A stretch of DNA of 64,000 nucleotides from Prostheceraeus crozeri. Lineage: Eukaryota; Platyhelminthes; Polycladida; Euryleptidae. A program made the translations under genes and the position numbers. Shown here one piece after another: positions 56,799 through 64,000 of the stretch. Position 1 is the first letter of the stretch. Every line of letters starts with the position of its first letter. Location of the stretch: NCBI GenBank assembly GCA_907163375.1, contig CAJQUW010006986.1, positions 269,294-333,293 on the forward strand. Reading direction: 5' to 3'. The notes beneath the pieces are model-generated. The model saw nothing but the letters and a program-made list of their open reading frames with translations, had not been told where the DNA came from and made no database searches.

Positions 56799-58349
56799 TC
56801 ACTTTGTTTTCCGAAACACTAAAGTTACGAGGGATTTAGTATCTTTCACATGGATACACTCTTGTAAACCATTGGTAATTTTGATAGCAATAGAGGGTAT
56901 AGTTTGTTTGACGACGGGATGATAGAAAATAGATTCAAACATCTTCTCGACTATTCCATATGAAGCGTCTTTATCATGAATGAAATCACGTAAAATGTAT
57001 TCTTTTTTCTCGCCAACAGAAATAGGTAAAATCAAATCACTTTGAATGTAAAGGTGTTGTTCATGTTTATCAAGTGTCATTGGTGTTTCTATACCAATCG
57101 TATGCGCAGCAGCAAACACAGTTTGTAGCATTGAAAAGCCAAAGAGTTTTTTCAAATTTTTACTCAATTGACATTGAATGTCATCACCCAGTTTCAGAAC
57201 AACGCGTTGTTTTTCAATTGAAAACGAAATGTGGTGTGTCTTTACATCATATTTACTTTTCATCACATGCTTCAACTTCTGTTGTATATAAGGATTTACT
57301 ACATGAATGAAGCTTTCAACTGTATGATATAGACGCGGCATTATATTGATAGCAACTTTAGATTCTTCATAAGACTGGTAAATTTTCTTGATGCGATCGC
57401 CATAGATGTCCACCCACCATTCATCATTAACTGAATCAGCTTTAGTGTGATATTCATGAGAACCATACACCACACCGCTTCCAATAATAGGCGTATAATG
57501 TCTTACAAAATGACGCAAGGTTGGAGAGAAATAAACTGTAAGTTTGTCATTATATTTCTGAATAACCAACTTATTTTTGTCCGCCATAATTTTCTCTCCA
57601 TACTTCTTACCCACAGTCTCATTCCATCGTTTTACTAACTCAATAAGTGATAAAGGTTGAACACCACGCTTTTTCAAAATGATGCGTTCTTCGCATTCTA
57701 CAACATCTTCATCAAATATTTTAAATCTATAATGAAATTTGTTGATTCGAGTTGAATAAACTTTTTTAACATTTGCAGTAGCAATTGACGTTAGATGTAG
57801 TCCATGACCAAAACCAAGATGTGGATAGAATTCACTATCCAACCTCAGCGTAAGACCTTTAGTAAAAGAATGAAAGCGGAGGAACTGTCTCCCACTCCAA
57901 TGATAGATAGTAAACTCATAAGCTTTCTGATTTTTATTCTTCATGATGGAAGTATTACCACTGTTGAATGCCTTAATAATTTTCTCATTCCCAAATGGCT
58001 CATAAGAATCTGATTTTATCTGAATCCATTCATAGTTCCACTTTCCATCTGATGTTAAATTGTATGGGAACTGAAATGCATTATTCATCGTTATTCCATC
58101 ATGGGTGCGAGGAGTCAATATCATTTCTTCCAAATCATTCACATTCTGAATATTGCTATCATAGCAAATACTAGAAACGCCAACTTCCCATTCACCTTCT
58201 AAATGCAGTGGCCGATTTAATTCTACTCGATAGTCTGATGGTTTATTTTTGGGAAATTTATTCATAGAAGCATTACTGGGCAAGTAGATTAGAAACGAGT
58301 CCTTATTTTCACTTTCCATATTATTCACATTGGAAAAATATATTAGCAT
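56799..58349 (-). CDS. Structural-type Polinton protein A, 516 residues
   Basis: It begins near an N-terminal domain with SFLIYLPSNASMNKF..N, ELNRPLHLEGEWEVGV. The neighbouring 472-residue protein has the same pattern (LLSNAATKRF, TPIDHAQQLNGNWEVGV), so the two are paralogues. Proteins with this LPSNAS...GxWEVG start are found in several invertebrate genomes beside the same polymerase and capsid-candidate genes. The rest is rich in beta-type segments with no enzyme motif. A virion fibre, penton or minor capsid role is an inference from context. Its start (58349, or the later ATG at about 58319) is only 10-40 bp from the stop of protein B on the same strand. Confidence 0.7.
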   Translation of the reverse strand: MLIYFSNVNNMESENKDSFLIYLPSNASMNKFPKNKPSDYRVELNRPLHLEGEWEVGVSSICYDSNIQNVNDLEEMILTPRTHDGITMNNAFQFPYNLTSDGKWNYEWIQIKSDSYEPFGNEKIIKAFNSGNTSIMKNKNQKAYEFTIYHWSGRQFLRFHSFTKGLTLRLDSEFYPHLGFGHGLHLTSIATANVKKVYSTRINKFHYRFKIFDEDVVECEERIILKKRGVQPLSLIELVKRWNETVGKKYGEKIMADKNKLVIQKYNDKLTVYFSPTLRHFVRHYTPIIGSGVVYGSHEYHTKADSVNDEWWVDIYGDRIKKIYQSYEESKVAINIMPRLYHTVESFIHVVNPYIQQKLKHVMKSKYDVKTHHISFSIEKQRVVLKLGDDIQCQLSKNLKKLFGFSMLQTVFAAAHTIGIETPMTLDKHEQHLYIQSDLILPISVGEKKEYILRDFIHDKDASYGIVEKMFESIFYHPVVKQTIPSIAIKITNGLQECIHVKDTKSLVTLVFRKTK

Positions 58350-58358
58350 ACTTTTGCA

Positions 58359-59756
58359 TTAACTCTTCATTCGGAAATGGAGTGTAATACTTGTCACAGC
58401 ATCTTTATGAAAAGGAATCAACGCACCAGCATCATCATAAATGGCAATATCAATTTGTGGGATGTAGTTTGATTTCAGCTTTGTATAATGCACTTTCTTG
58501 AAAGTATGCTCAGATAAAATACTGCAGCTTTTTGGCTGGTATGGTATCATTGCTAGCAATGGAGCTTCAACATCTCCCACACGTACATCTTCACCAATAT
58601 TGGAATATATCTGAAAATAGTTAATACGACGCGATAGCGACATGTCTGCGCTAGCTTTGGTTACAGTACCACTTTTAAAGATATTTTGATCAAAACCCAA
58701 AATGTCCATTAGAGTTTTATCCATAATTAGTTCAATACCTTTTCCATTTATAGTGAGAGACAAAGTACCTTCTTTTTCAGAAAATGAAATATGTTGCTCA
58801 TTAATCACTTCATTTAAATAATCTACAACCAATTTAACCGAAGTAATAATGCGAGGCATCAACACTCTTGTTTCATGTAAGAAACCACCAAAAGGCTCTA
58901 CACACTTTCTGTATAAAGATACGGCCCATTCTGTATCAAATTGATTTGACCTTTCACATGGTAAATGTTGCATATCAGATTTTCCATGAACAGCTGCAGA
59001 ACGATGTCGTAAGAACTGATGAAAATCTTTTGAACAAACTAATACTAGATCATCATCATTTAATTTGCTTATTGCAATATGATTAGATGATTTAATATAA
59101 GTCAATGTTGCCACTTGTTTGTCATCTACTCGAAGGAGATAATTAAATTTCTTCAATAATGTTTCAGGAGTCATGTTTGTCTTTCTTGGCTTAATCACAA
59201 TCTTCTTCACCAACGTCTTCTCATTTCTTGGAATAAGATCTACATAATAAGCTTCCTCTCGATATATTAACTGTTTATGACCACTTATGTGGTAATTAAC
59301 GTTAAAATTATCATAGCTTGTTAAGGCGCTAGCGAGGTAGCCTAAATCATTTCTTAAACTTGGACTTAAACCAACAATCCAATCTTTCTCAACTACATGA
59401 TGTACATAATTATAATCATCATTGTGCGGAGTAAATTGGACAATATGTTTACACGCTTTATTCAAGAAATCATATATAAACTTTTTACATGATAAGAGAT
59501 CTTTCTTTGGCCACTGTGGAATGTATATTCGGCACCCCTTTTCACATTGGTAAGCAGCTGTACGTCTCATATTAATAGTCATCACCTCATGATCAAAAGT
59601 ATAGACACAGTTGCTATAAACAAGTTGAGTGACACCCACTTCCCAATTCCCATTTAGCTGTTGTGCATGATCAATGGGAGTAGAAAAGAGTGCGGCTCGA
59701 TTGCTAGTAAATCTCTTTGTAGCCGCATTGCTAAGCAAAATATGATAAAACGACAT
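58359..59756 (-). CDS. Structural-type Polinton protein B, 465 residues
   Basis: I choose the ATG at 59754-59756 (MSFYHILLSNAATKRF), which gives a start aligned with that of protein A. It shares the S-N-A...F..NRA...PI....L.GNWEVGV pattern with protein A and similar length, and later blocks (ISFSEKEGTLSLTINGKGIEL in B, ISFSIEKQRVVLKLGDD in A) also align. Tandem duplication of one ancestral gene is the simplest explanation. The role is unknown; a capsid-associated or host-contact structure is possible. It is divergent from the + strand gene at 59792, with only 35 bp between the two start codons. Confidence 0.7.
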   Translation of the reverse strand: MSFYHILLSNAATKRFTSNRAALFSTPIDHAQQLNGNWEVGVTQLVYSNCVYTFDHEVMTINMRRTAAYQCEKGCRIYIPQWPKKDLLSCKKFIYDFLNKACKHIVQFTPHNDDYNYVHHVVEKDWIVGLSPSLRNDLGYLASALTSYDNFNVNYHISGHKQLIYREEAYYVDLIPRNEKTLVKKIVIKPRKTNMTPETLLKKFNYLLRVDDKQVATLTYIKSSNHIAISKLNDDDLVLVCSKDFHQFLRHRSAAVHGKSDMQHLPCERSNQFDTEWAVSLYRKCVEPFGGFLHETRVLMPRIITSVKLVVDYLNEVINEQHISFSEKEGTLSLTINGKGIELIMDKTLMDILGFDQNIFKSGTVTKASADMSLSRRINYFQIYSNIGEDVRVGDVEAPLLAMIPYQPKSCSILSEHTFKKVHYTKLKSNYIPQIDIAIYDDAGALIPFHKDAVTSITLHFRMKS

Positions 59757-59791
59757 TTTTATATTGCTAATCTGCAACTTTGCATAACATC

Positions 59792-60148
59792 ATGAAGACT
59801 TGGATTTTGGACTCTCTACAATATATCAGAGTTGATCGTGATGGAAACGTACATTTCAAAAATTCTCATGGTCATACATCAAGAGGAATTACATTAACAT
59901 GGCGACAATTTGTCAACCTCAATGATATCATGAGGGATTTGGAATATTTTGAAACATTAAGATTCATCTCCTTGGGTGATCAAGTTTGGCTTCAACATTA
60001 CAGAAATGAAATTCAAATCTACCATTCTCATTCCGCAAACTGTTTCTCATTTCGCAAATACAATTGGGAGAAGTATAGAAGATACATACATCGCTCCATC
60101 ATGACATTTATTCGTCGTGAGTTCATCGCCCTACTATGCAAATCTTAA
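59792..60148 (+). CDS. Unknown 118-residue Polinton protein (paralogue 1)
   Basis: The start ATG gives MKTWILDSLQYIRVD. Shared pattern with the next gene: W.LDSLQ.I..D.D.NV.FK.S.G, R.F..L..IM.DL.YF, WL......I..YHS, WEKYRR.IHRSI..F. The fold is unknown; it is basic with many aromatic residues, and a small DNA-binding or regulatory protein is possible. It ends 22 bp before its paralogue starts. Confidence 0.6.
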   Translation: MKTWILDSLQYIRVDRDGNVHFKNSHGHTSRGITLTWRQFVNLNDIMRDLEYFETLRFISLGDQVWLQHYRNEIQIYHSHSANCFSFRKYNWEKYRRYIHRSIMTFIRREFIALLCKS

Positions 60149-60170
60149 TCAGATATGATTACCACGCACC

Positions 60171-60821
60171 ATGAGTTGGAAATTAGATTCCCTACAACGT
60201 ATTGAAACGGATCATGATCGAAACGTCTATTTCAAAGATTCAACTGGAAATGTGAGAAGAGAGTTTGTTTTATCTTATCGTCATTTTCAATCTCTACATC
60301 ATATCATGAAGGACTTGAAATACTTCTATATGAAAAGACATTCACGTATTGGAAATCGCATCTGGCTGCGCGTCAACAATCGGCGAATTCAACTCTATCA
60401 TTCCCAACTTCATACTAACTTCACATTTCATCAAGGTAGTTGGGAAAAGTATAAAAGGAAGGTACATCGCTCAATTTACTCATTCTTTCATCATGAAGCG
60501 CCATCGCTACACCATCGTCAACATTCTCCGTCGCTTCAGACTCTACACCAAAATCGATCTCACAACATTACGCCAACAGCTTCCAAACAGCAAGTATTAC
60601 CCGGGCCGTCCTCAAATGTTAGTGGTGAAGATGAACAATTCACGGAATCTTCAACTCTTCCCAAATGGGACTGTACAGATTCTCGGCGCCCTTTCTCATT
60701 CATCGGCGCAGTCAATGCGCTTAGAGCTACAAAGACTACTACGTCGGATATGGAAGAGGGAGAGGTGTGTGATGTCGAATCTGACTGTGGACAATATGGT
60801 GATCTCTACTCAATTGAGTGA
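60171..60821 (+). CDS. Unknown 216-residue Polinton protein (paralogue 2)
   Basis: The first ~110 residues match the preceding gene along their length (KLDSLQRIETDHDRNVYFKD, MKDLKYFYMKRHSRIGNRIW, WEKYKRKVHRSIYSFFHH). The remaining ~100 residues are low-complexity and acidic at the end (DMEEGEVCDVESDCG) and overlap the start of the TBP-like gene in another frame (60493-60821). Either this tail is a true overlapping coding region or it is open by chance; the acidic tail favours neither. Function unknown. Confidence 0.55.
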   Translation: MSWKLDSLQRIETDHDRNVYFKDSTGNVRREFVLSYRHFQSLHHIMKDLKYFYMKRHSRIGNRIWLRVNNRRIQLYHSQLHTNFTFHQGSWEKYKRKVHRSIYSFFHHEAPSLHHRQHSPSLQTLHQNRSHNITPTASKQQVLPGPSSNVSGEDEQFTESSTLPKWDCTDSRRPFSFIGAVNALRATKTTTSDMEEGEVCDVESDCGQYGDLYSIE

Positions 60822-61038
60822 CAGTCTATCATTTTTGAAGATTCGTACCAGCAGTTACAGTTTGTGTTATGAACCCGAACTTTTTCCTGCAGCTCTCATT
60901 AGTTGTTGGTTGCCTGTGCATGTGGCAATCTTTCATAATAGTAAAGTGATCATTACTGGACTAAAATCTCATGAACAAGCAAATATGATCCTAGACTATC
61001 TCATTGAGTATGTACGTACCCAGCGGATTGTAAAATAA
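60493..61038 (+). CDS. TATA-binding-protein-like protein of the Polinton, 181 residues
   Basis: The ATG at 60493 gives 181 residues, the size of the TBP core. Two repeats align with TBP. Repeat 1: NIL..F.L..KIDL..L, then NSKYYPGRPQMLVVKM and LQLFPNGTVQILGA (TBP: NAEYNPKRFAAVIMRI, ALIFSSGKMVCTGA). Repeat 2: LTVDNMV (TBP IQNMV), YEPELFPAALI at 126-136 (TBP YEPELFPGLI) and VAIFHNSKVIITGLK at 144-158 (TBP LLIFVSGKIVITGAK). Phenylalanines F56, F131 and F147 fall at positions where TBP pushes side chains into the TATA minor groove. TBP places RNA polymerase II on promoters, and element genes have strong TATATAA boxes. By eye this is a clear homologue, though diverged. Confidence 0.8.
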   Translation: MKRHRYTIVNILRRFRLYTKIDLTTLRQQLPNSKYYPGRPQMLVVKMNNSRNLQLFPNGTVQILGALSHSSAQSMRLELQRLLRRIWKRERCVMSNLTVDNMVISTQLSDSLSFLKIRTSSYSLCYEPELFPAALISCWLPVHVAIFHNSKVIITGLKSHEQANMILDYLIEYVRTQRIVK

Positions 61039-61069
61039 AAAACAATTTTTCCAACATGATGTTTTTATT
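61034..61069. terminator. Convergent poly(A) signals
   Basis: AATAAA at 61034-61039 overlaps the stop of the TBP-like gene on the + strand. AATAAA on the minus strand (61064-61069) overlaps the end of the protease region. Confidence 0.6.
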
Positions 61070-61525
61070 TCAAATCATGATAGAACTTACAAATCATTTT
61101 TTCATTAGAGGATGGATTACATGAAAAGTTTTGAATAATAGATGCAAATCGAGATACATGTAAACGTTTTAAGATGAAGTACAGTACAAAAGCACCACAC
61201 GTTGATGAAAGTGGATGTTGTAGTATGCGTTCATTTCGCTGATATTGACGCGTATGTTTTCTCAACCACTGCTGTGTTGGTATATTTGGAGGTTGAGCAA
61301 GAGAGTCAAATAGTTCACCACGTCGGTCTTTCCAATAAAGATCGCTTTCCAATGCTCACCGCCTAAATTCTGTGAATGAGTGTTTAGCACAATAAAGATG
61401 GGATAGTGATTTACTGCAGGTGGTAAGGTATCGAGTGAATAGACATTATCGAAAGCTTTCAACGTCGCTTCGTCTGCATTATGCTGCACTTTAGTCTTAA
61501 TATCGTCAGCAGTCAACCAACTCAT
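61065..61525 (-). pseudogene. Adenain-like cysteine protease region, broken
   Basis: Motifs of the adenoviral/Ulp1-type protease found in all Polintons are visible: GGEHWKAIF (catalytic His), LFDSLAQPP (second catalytic position) and SSTCGAFVLYFIL (catalytic Cys), in that order and usual spacing. This protease processes capsid proteins during virion maturation. The gene looks broken. It overlaps the end of the capsid-candidate gene upstream at a TAATG junction, a packing also seen in other gene pairs of the element. Confidence 0.75.
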
Positions 61526-62802
61526 TAACGATTATACTGAAGAATCACGTCACGATACTTTGTAATTTCAATATTTGAATCGAAGACTGCATAAATTAAT
61601 ACATTGATCGTCTCAGGTAGTGTTCTTTTGAACGTCAAATCCAAACGAATATTATGAGGCACGTTCGCTTGACGATAGGGTGCACTAATATCGCTGTCAG
61701 CAGTCAAATCAAATGCATAAATAGTATATCCACTCTTAAACTCTTTCATAGTCAGTCCGTTGGTATCATCCGTATTGTAAAAGCCAAAGACATCCATAAA
61801 ATCAACATAACTGCGCATAAATTGATCCGAAGCAAAATCTGGTTTGTAGGGTGGACCAGGATGACTCACACCATTAACACGTAAAGCAATTTCACTTAAC
61901 TGATTGTGTTTAAAATTGAAAGGATTCTTCTTTATATTACCATTAAATGCATCATTTTCAACCATTGCCACCATGAGGAGCTTCGGTGCTTCCGATGGAA
62001 AGAGGCCATCTTTCATGAAACTCTTTTGATCTTTCGGAATTGTAAAGGTGAGAAGCTTTGTATGCTGAACGGGGTAAATGGCATTTTGGCGGTTAAGACC
62101 TTCAGCATGCCCTCTAATGACACTTGGATTCGGTACTACTCGACGAATGTAAAGTGCAATATCTTCCACATGAATTCTAAAATTGTCAACTTTAGCAAAT
62201 GCATTCAGCGCAAATTCAGGCTTATTCAATGTCAGCTTGAGTCGCATGCTGGTATTACAGAGTAAAAACTTTGACTGTCTAAAGAAGTCTAAATTCAGCG
62301 GACCATATAGCTGACATACTCTACTATCTTTAATCATAGCAGATCGCTTTACAAAGCCACTGTTTGTTTCAACATCAAATTTTCCTGCTTCATCTCTGTA
62401 CCATCCCATGGCTTCCATATGACTTTTTTGTGCTGCTGGATGAAACTGCGATACATGAGTGAAATATGATTTATAGGGATAATCGCTTTGACCACCTTCC
62501 ACCTGCTGCTCTCCAATCGTTAGAGAAACATCGCGAAGTAATGTAGTCAATGGTAAATTGTTCAGTCCAACTTTATGTGCATCGTCAATAGCAGTTCCAT
62601 CTGCTTGCTGAATTCTAAACCTCAAATCAAGCATCGCATAACTCAAATCTATGTAGTCATCACTACCACCAGGAATAACAAATTCAATGGGGCCAGCATT
62701 CTCAGCTGTTCGAGGATGATAATCTACAATACTTGAACTAAGAATATCTGTCTGTATGGCTTGTTGATCGAACAAACAAAAACCGGAAGTTTTACACTCC
62801 AT
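61525..62802 (-). CDS. F54H12.2-like protein, candidate major capsid, 425 residues
   Basis: Matches the animal family annotated as F54H12.2-like: an N-terminal part with GPIEFVIPGGSDDYIDLSYA, LPLTTLLRDVSLTIGEQQV and YPYKSYFTHVS, a middle with MRLKLTLNKPEFAL, and a C-terminal part with SGYTIYAFDLTADSD. These proteins accompany polymerase B, adenain-like protease and integrase in invertebrate genomes. Length, beta-rich pattern and position beside the protease and VI/X-like gene support a jelly-roll capsid role, which is inference. The frame is open throughout. Its start lies 2 bp from the stop of the arginine-rich peptide gene upstream. Confidence 0.7.
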   Translation of the reverse strand: MECKTSGFCLFDQQAIQTDILSSSIVDYHPRTAENAGPIEFVIPGGSDDYIDLSYAMLDLRFRIQQADGTAIDDAHKVGLNNLPLTTLLRDVSLTIGEQQVEGGQSDYPYKSYFTHVSQFHPAAQKSHMEAMGWYRDEAGKFDVETNSGFVKRSAMIKDSRVCQLYGPLNLDFFRQSKFLLCNTSMRLKLTLNKPEFALNAFAKVDNFRIHVEDIALYIRRVVPNPSVIRGHAEGLNRQNAIYPVQHTKLLTFTIPKDQKSFMKDGLFPSEAPKLLMVAMVENDAFNGNIKKNPFNFKHNQLSEIALRVNGVSHPGPPYKPDFASDQFMRSYVDFMDVFGFYNTDDTNGLTMKEFKSGYTIYAFDLTADSDISAPYRQANVPHNIRLDLTFKRTLPETINVLIYAVFDSNIEITKYRDVILQYNR

Positions 62803-62804
62803 GA

Positions 62805-62936
62805 TTAGAAGTTATAGCAGCGTCGTCGTTTAGCGCCTGATGAATGATTAGAGCCTCTGCGACGTTTGCGTGAATGCCTTTTGACTGAAGATCGCACCTT
62901 ACCAGCTCCGCGATGTTTCCTCCTTCCTTTTCTCAT
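62805..62936 (-). CDS. Arginine-rich 43-residue peptide, core-protein-like
   Basis: Small ORF, MRKGRRKHRGAG...KRRRCYNF, with about 45% Arg plus Lys, plus Ser and His. It resembles adenoviral core peptides (pX/mu, VII) and protamines in composition, and such proteins condense DNA in virions. Its ATG overlaps the stop of the VI/X-like frame and its stop lies 2 bp before the capsid-candidate ATG, so it sits in a tight capsid gene run. Assignment rests on composition and position only. Confidence 0.6.
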   Translation of the reverse strand: MRKGRRKHRGAGKVRSSVKRHSRKRRRGSNHSSGAKRRRCYNF

Positions 62937-63260
62937 TCGTTTAGTGATTTCTTTCCTTGAGTAACACCAGCAATGGTCTGCTTCAATGTTTTTAAACCGC
63001 GTTCCTTCCCACGATTCAACAAACTGCTCTTGAAACTTCTACCTCTGGAAAGATCACTAGCAACATCACCAGCAAAGCCAACGGCATTACTTAAAACATT
63101 TCGTTTTAAAGATCTACCGACATTGGATATGAGAGGTGCTACAAACAGATTTCAGTGCACCAAGTATGCTACCTCCACGTTGGCGGCGAGCACCGATGTA
63201 AATTTGTCCTCCACCACTTACGTAGGAGGGTCGTGAATAAAATGAGGCAGTTGGATTCAT
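62933..63260 (-). pseudogene. Protein VI/X-like capsid-associated protein, broken
   Basis: The N-terminus has GGGQIYIGARRQRGGSILGALK, of which RRQRGGSILG recalls the QRGxGxG motif at the start of adenovirus- and Polinton-type VI/X-like proteins. Later parts of the region are rich in amphipathic and Lys/Arg segments (AVGFAGDVASDLSRGRSF, RGLKTLKQTIAG). Such proteins line the inner capsid and help membrane passage. The gene looks broken. It is immediately upstream of the arginine-rich peptide and the capsid candidate. Confidence 0.6.
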
Positions 63261-63301
63261 AGCTCAAACCCTAAACATTGTTAGTTACAACTTTGCATGA
63301 A

Positions 63302-64000
63302 TCACTGTCGATCACTTAGATGAAAGATGTCGGCACGACGCATCCAAGAGTTCATACTTGAAGGATAACCAGTCCATTTAACAAGACACCATTCTTCACC
63401 TTGCCGTTTTTTACATCGAATGATTTTCTCTACCAAATATGTTTCACTTTCAGTGACTACCTCAATCTCATCGCGGTAAAAGCTACCCTCAATTTCTTCA
63501 TTATCGTAATCTTTCAACTTGTAGGTGGTCGGAGAGTCTTTTTGATTAATCCTTGATACTGTAAATACCTCCTCTGTCCAATTCGGGAGGTACCCTTTAG
63601 CAAAAACACTTTTCACTTTTGAGATACGAACTTTATCGCCAATTTTCACATCACTTTTCACATGAGTGCGTTTACGTTGGAATGATTCGCGCACTTTATC
63701 TACATTGTTAGCATTTACATCTACTGGTCTGAGTCCAATAGAACGATGGATAGAGTGATTGTAGGCATGGAGTGTATCTTGTAGAACCTTTGTCCAATTT
63801 TGTGTCAAGTTGGCAGTAAAATGTCGCCACAAGCGATTTTTTTAATGTGCGATTAAAACGTTCAACGAGTGCAGCTTTATAAGCGCTCTTTACACTAAAC
63901 AACTCAATGTCATGCCTCTCAAATAATCTTGTCACATGCTGATTTTCAAACTCTTTTCCTTGATCACTCTGAATTCTTTTTGGAATGCGACCTTCTCGAA
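63302..64000 (-). pseudogene. Chromodomain integrase region (partial, broken)
   Basis: C-terminal part of a retroviral-type integrase as used by Polintons: ALVERFNRTLKK contains the catalytic Glu, followed by HAYNHSIHRSIGLRPVDV and KIGDKVRISK. A C-terminal chromodomain follows (YLVEKIIRCKK...LVKWTGYPSSMNSW), which in related elements guides integration to particular chromatin. The N-terminal zinc and catalytic parts lie beyond the right edge of the window. The visible part looks broken. Confidence 0.85.

Larger units (their letters stand above)
47300..64000. mobile_element. Polinton/Maverick-type element, right end beyond window
   Basis: One coherent block carries protein-primed DNA polymerase B (+), adenain-like protease, a capsid candidate, a protein VI/X-like protein and chromodomain integrase (all minus), plus eight further ORFs: the Polinton set. 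The left boundary is not fixed, and the 295-bp array at 45.5-47.3 kb may belong to its terminal repeat. The polymerase is uninterrupted and internal duplications are nearly identical, which argues for a young copy. About three genes (protease, VI/X-like, integrase) look broken, so I treat it as a fossil. Genes are tightly packed, often with overlapping stops and starts or 2-35 bp gaps. Confidence 0.88.

Noticed and set aside
61654-62265. Two + strand open frames
   Set aside because: They are shadows of the capsid-candidate gene on the minus strand.

Overview
The window is animal nuclear DNA: AT-rich, with GT-AG introns, poly(A) signals, a Pol III tRNA gene and many transposon relics. Two conserved metazoan genes lie on the + strand: the 3' half of ODR4 (exons 7943-26374) and a complete ZDHHC12-type palmitoyltransferase (exons 35861-41229). 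The mix of Penelope, CR1-like, hAT and Polinton elements suggests a marine invertebrate. I cannot name the species.

Layout. 1-7.9 kb: gene-poor, with two minus-strand LINE 3' ends, a tRNA-derived SINE, a 500-bp palindrome and a Tc1-type DNA transposon. 7.9-26.4 kb: ODR4, whose introns hold LINE relics, a Penelope-like element split by a hAT-type element that itself carries a SINE, two copies of a palindromic element (one with a perfect 8-bp target duplication), and three small hAT-type elements with 8-bp duplications. 26.4-35.8 kb: intergenic, with a 310-bp palindrome, a Penelope endonuclease relic and a pair of divergent Penelope 3' ends. 35.9-41.3 kb: ZDHHC12, with tRNA-Leu(UAG) in its first intron. 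43.3-47.3 kb: a GC-rich patch, C-run repeats and a 295-bp tandem array ending in an inverted copy.

From about 47.3 kb to the right edge lies most of a Polinton/Maverick-type element; its right end is outside the window. It carries a protein-primed family B DNA polymerase (uninterrupted), an adenain-like cysteine protease, a capsid candidate of the F54H12.2-like family, a protein VI/X-like capsid-associated protein, a small arginine-rich peptide, two related structural-type proteins, several unknown proteins and a chromodomain integrase. About three of these genes look broken, so the copy is a fairly young fossil.

The most interesting observation is that this element appears to carry its own transcription equipment. 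A 181-residue ORF (60493-61038) matches TATA-binding protein across both repeats, including the YEPELFP signature. Strong TATATAA boxes precede at least five element genes. Four consecutive genes at 48-51 kb each end in a near-identical block holding a histone-mRNA-type 3' stem-loop (6-bp stem, 4-nt loop, ACC flank). Together these suggest an element with its own TBP-like factor and non-polyadenylated, histone-style mRNA ends on one gene cluster, while its other genes use AATAAA signals.
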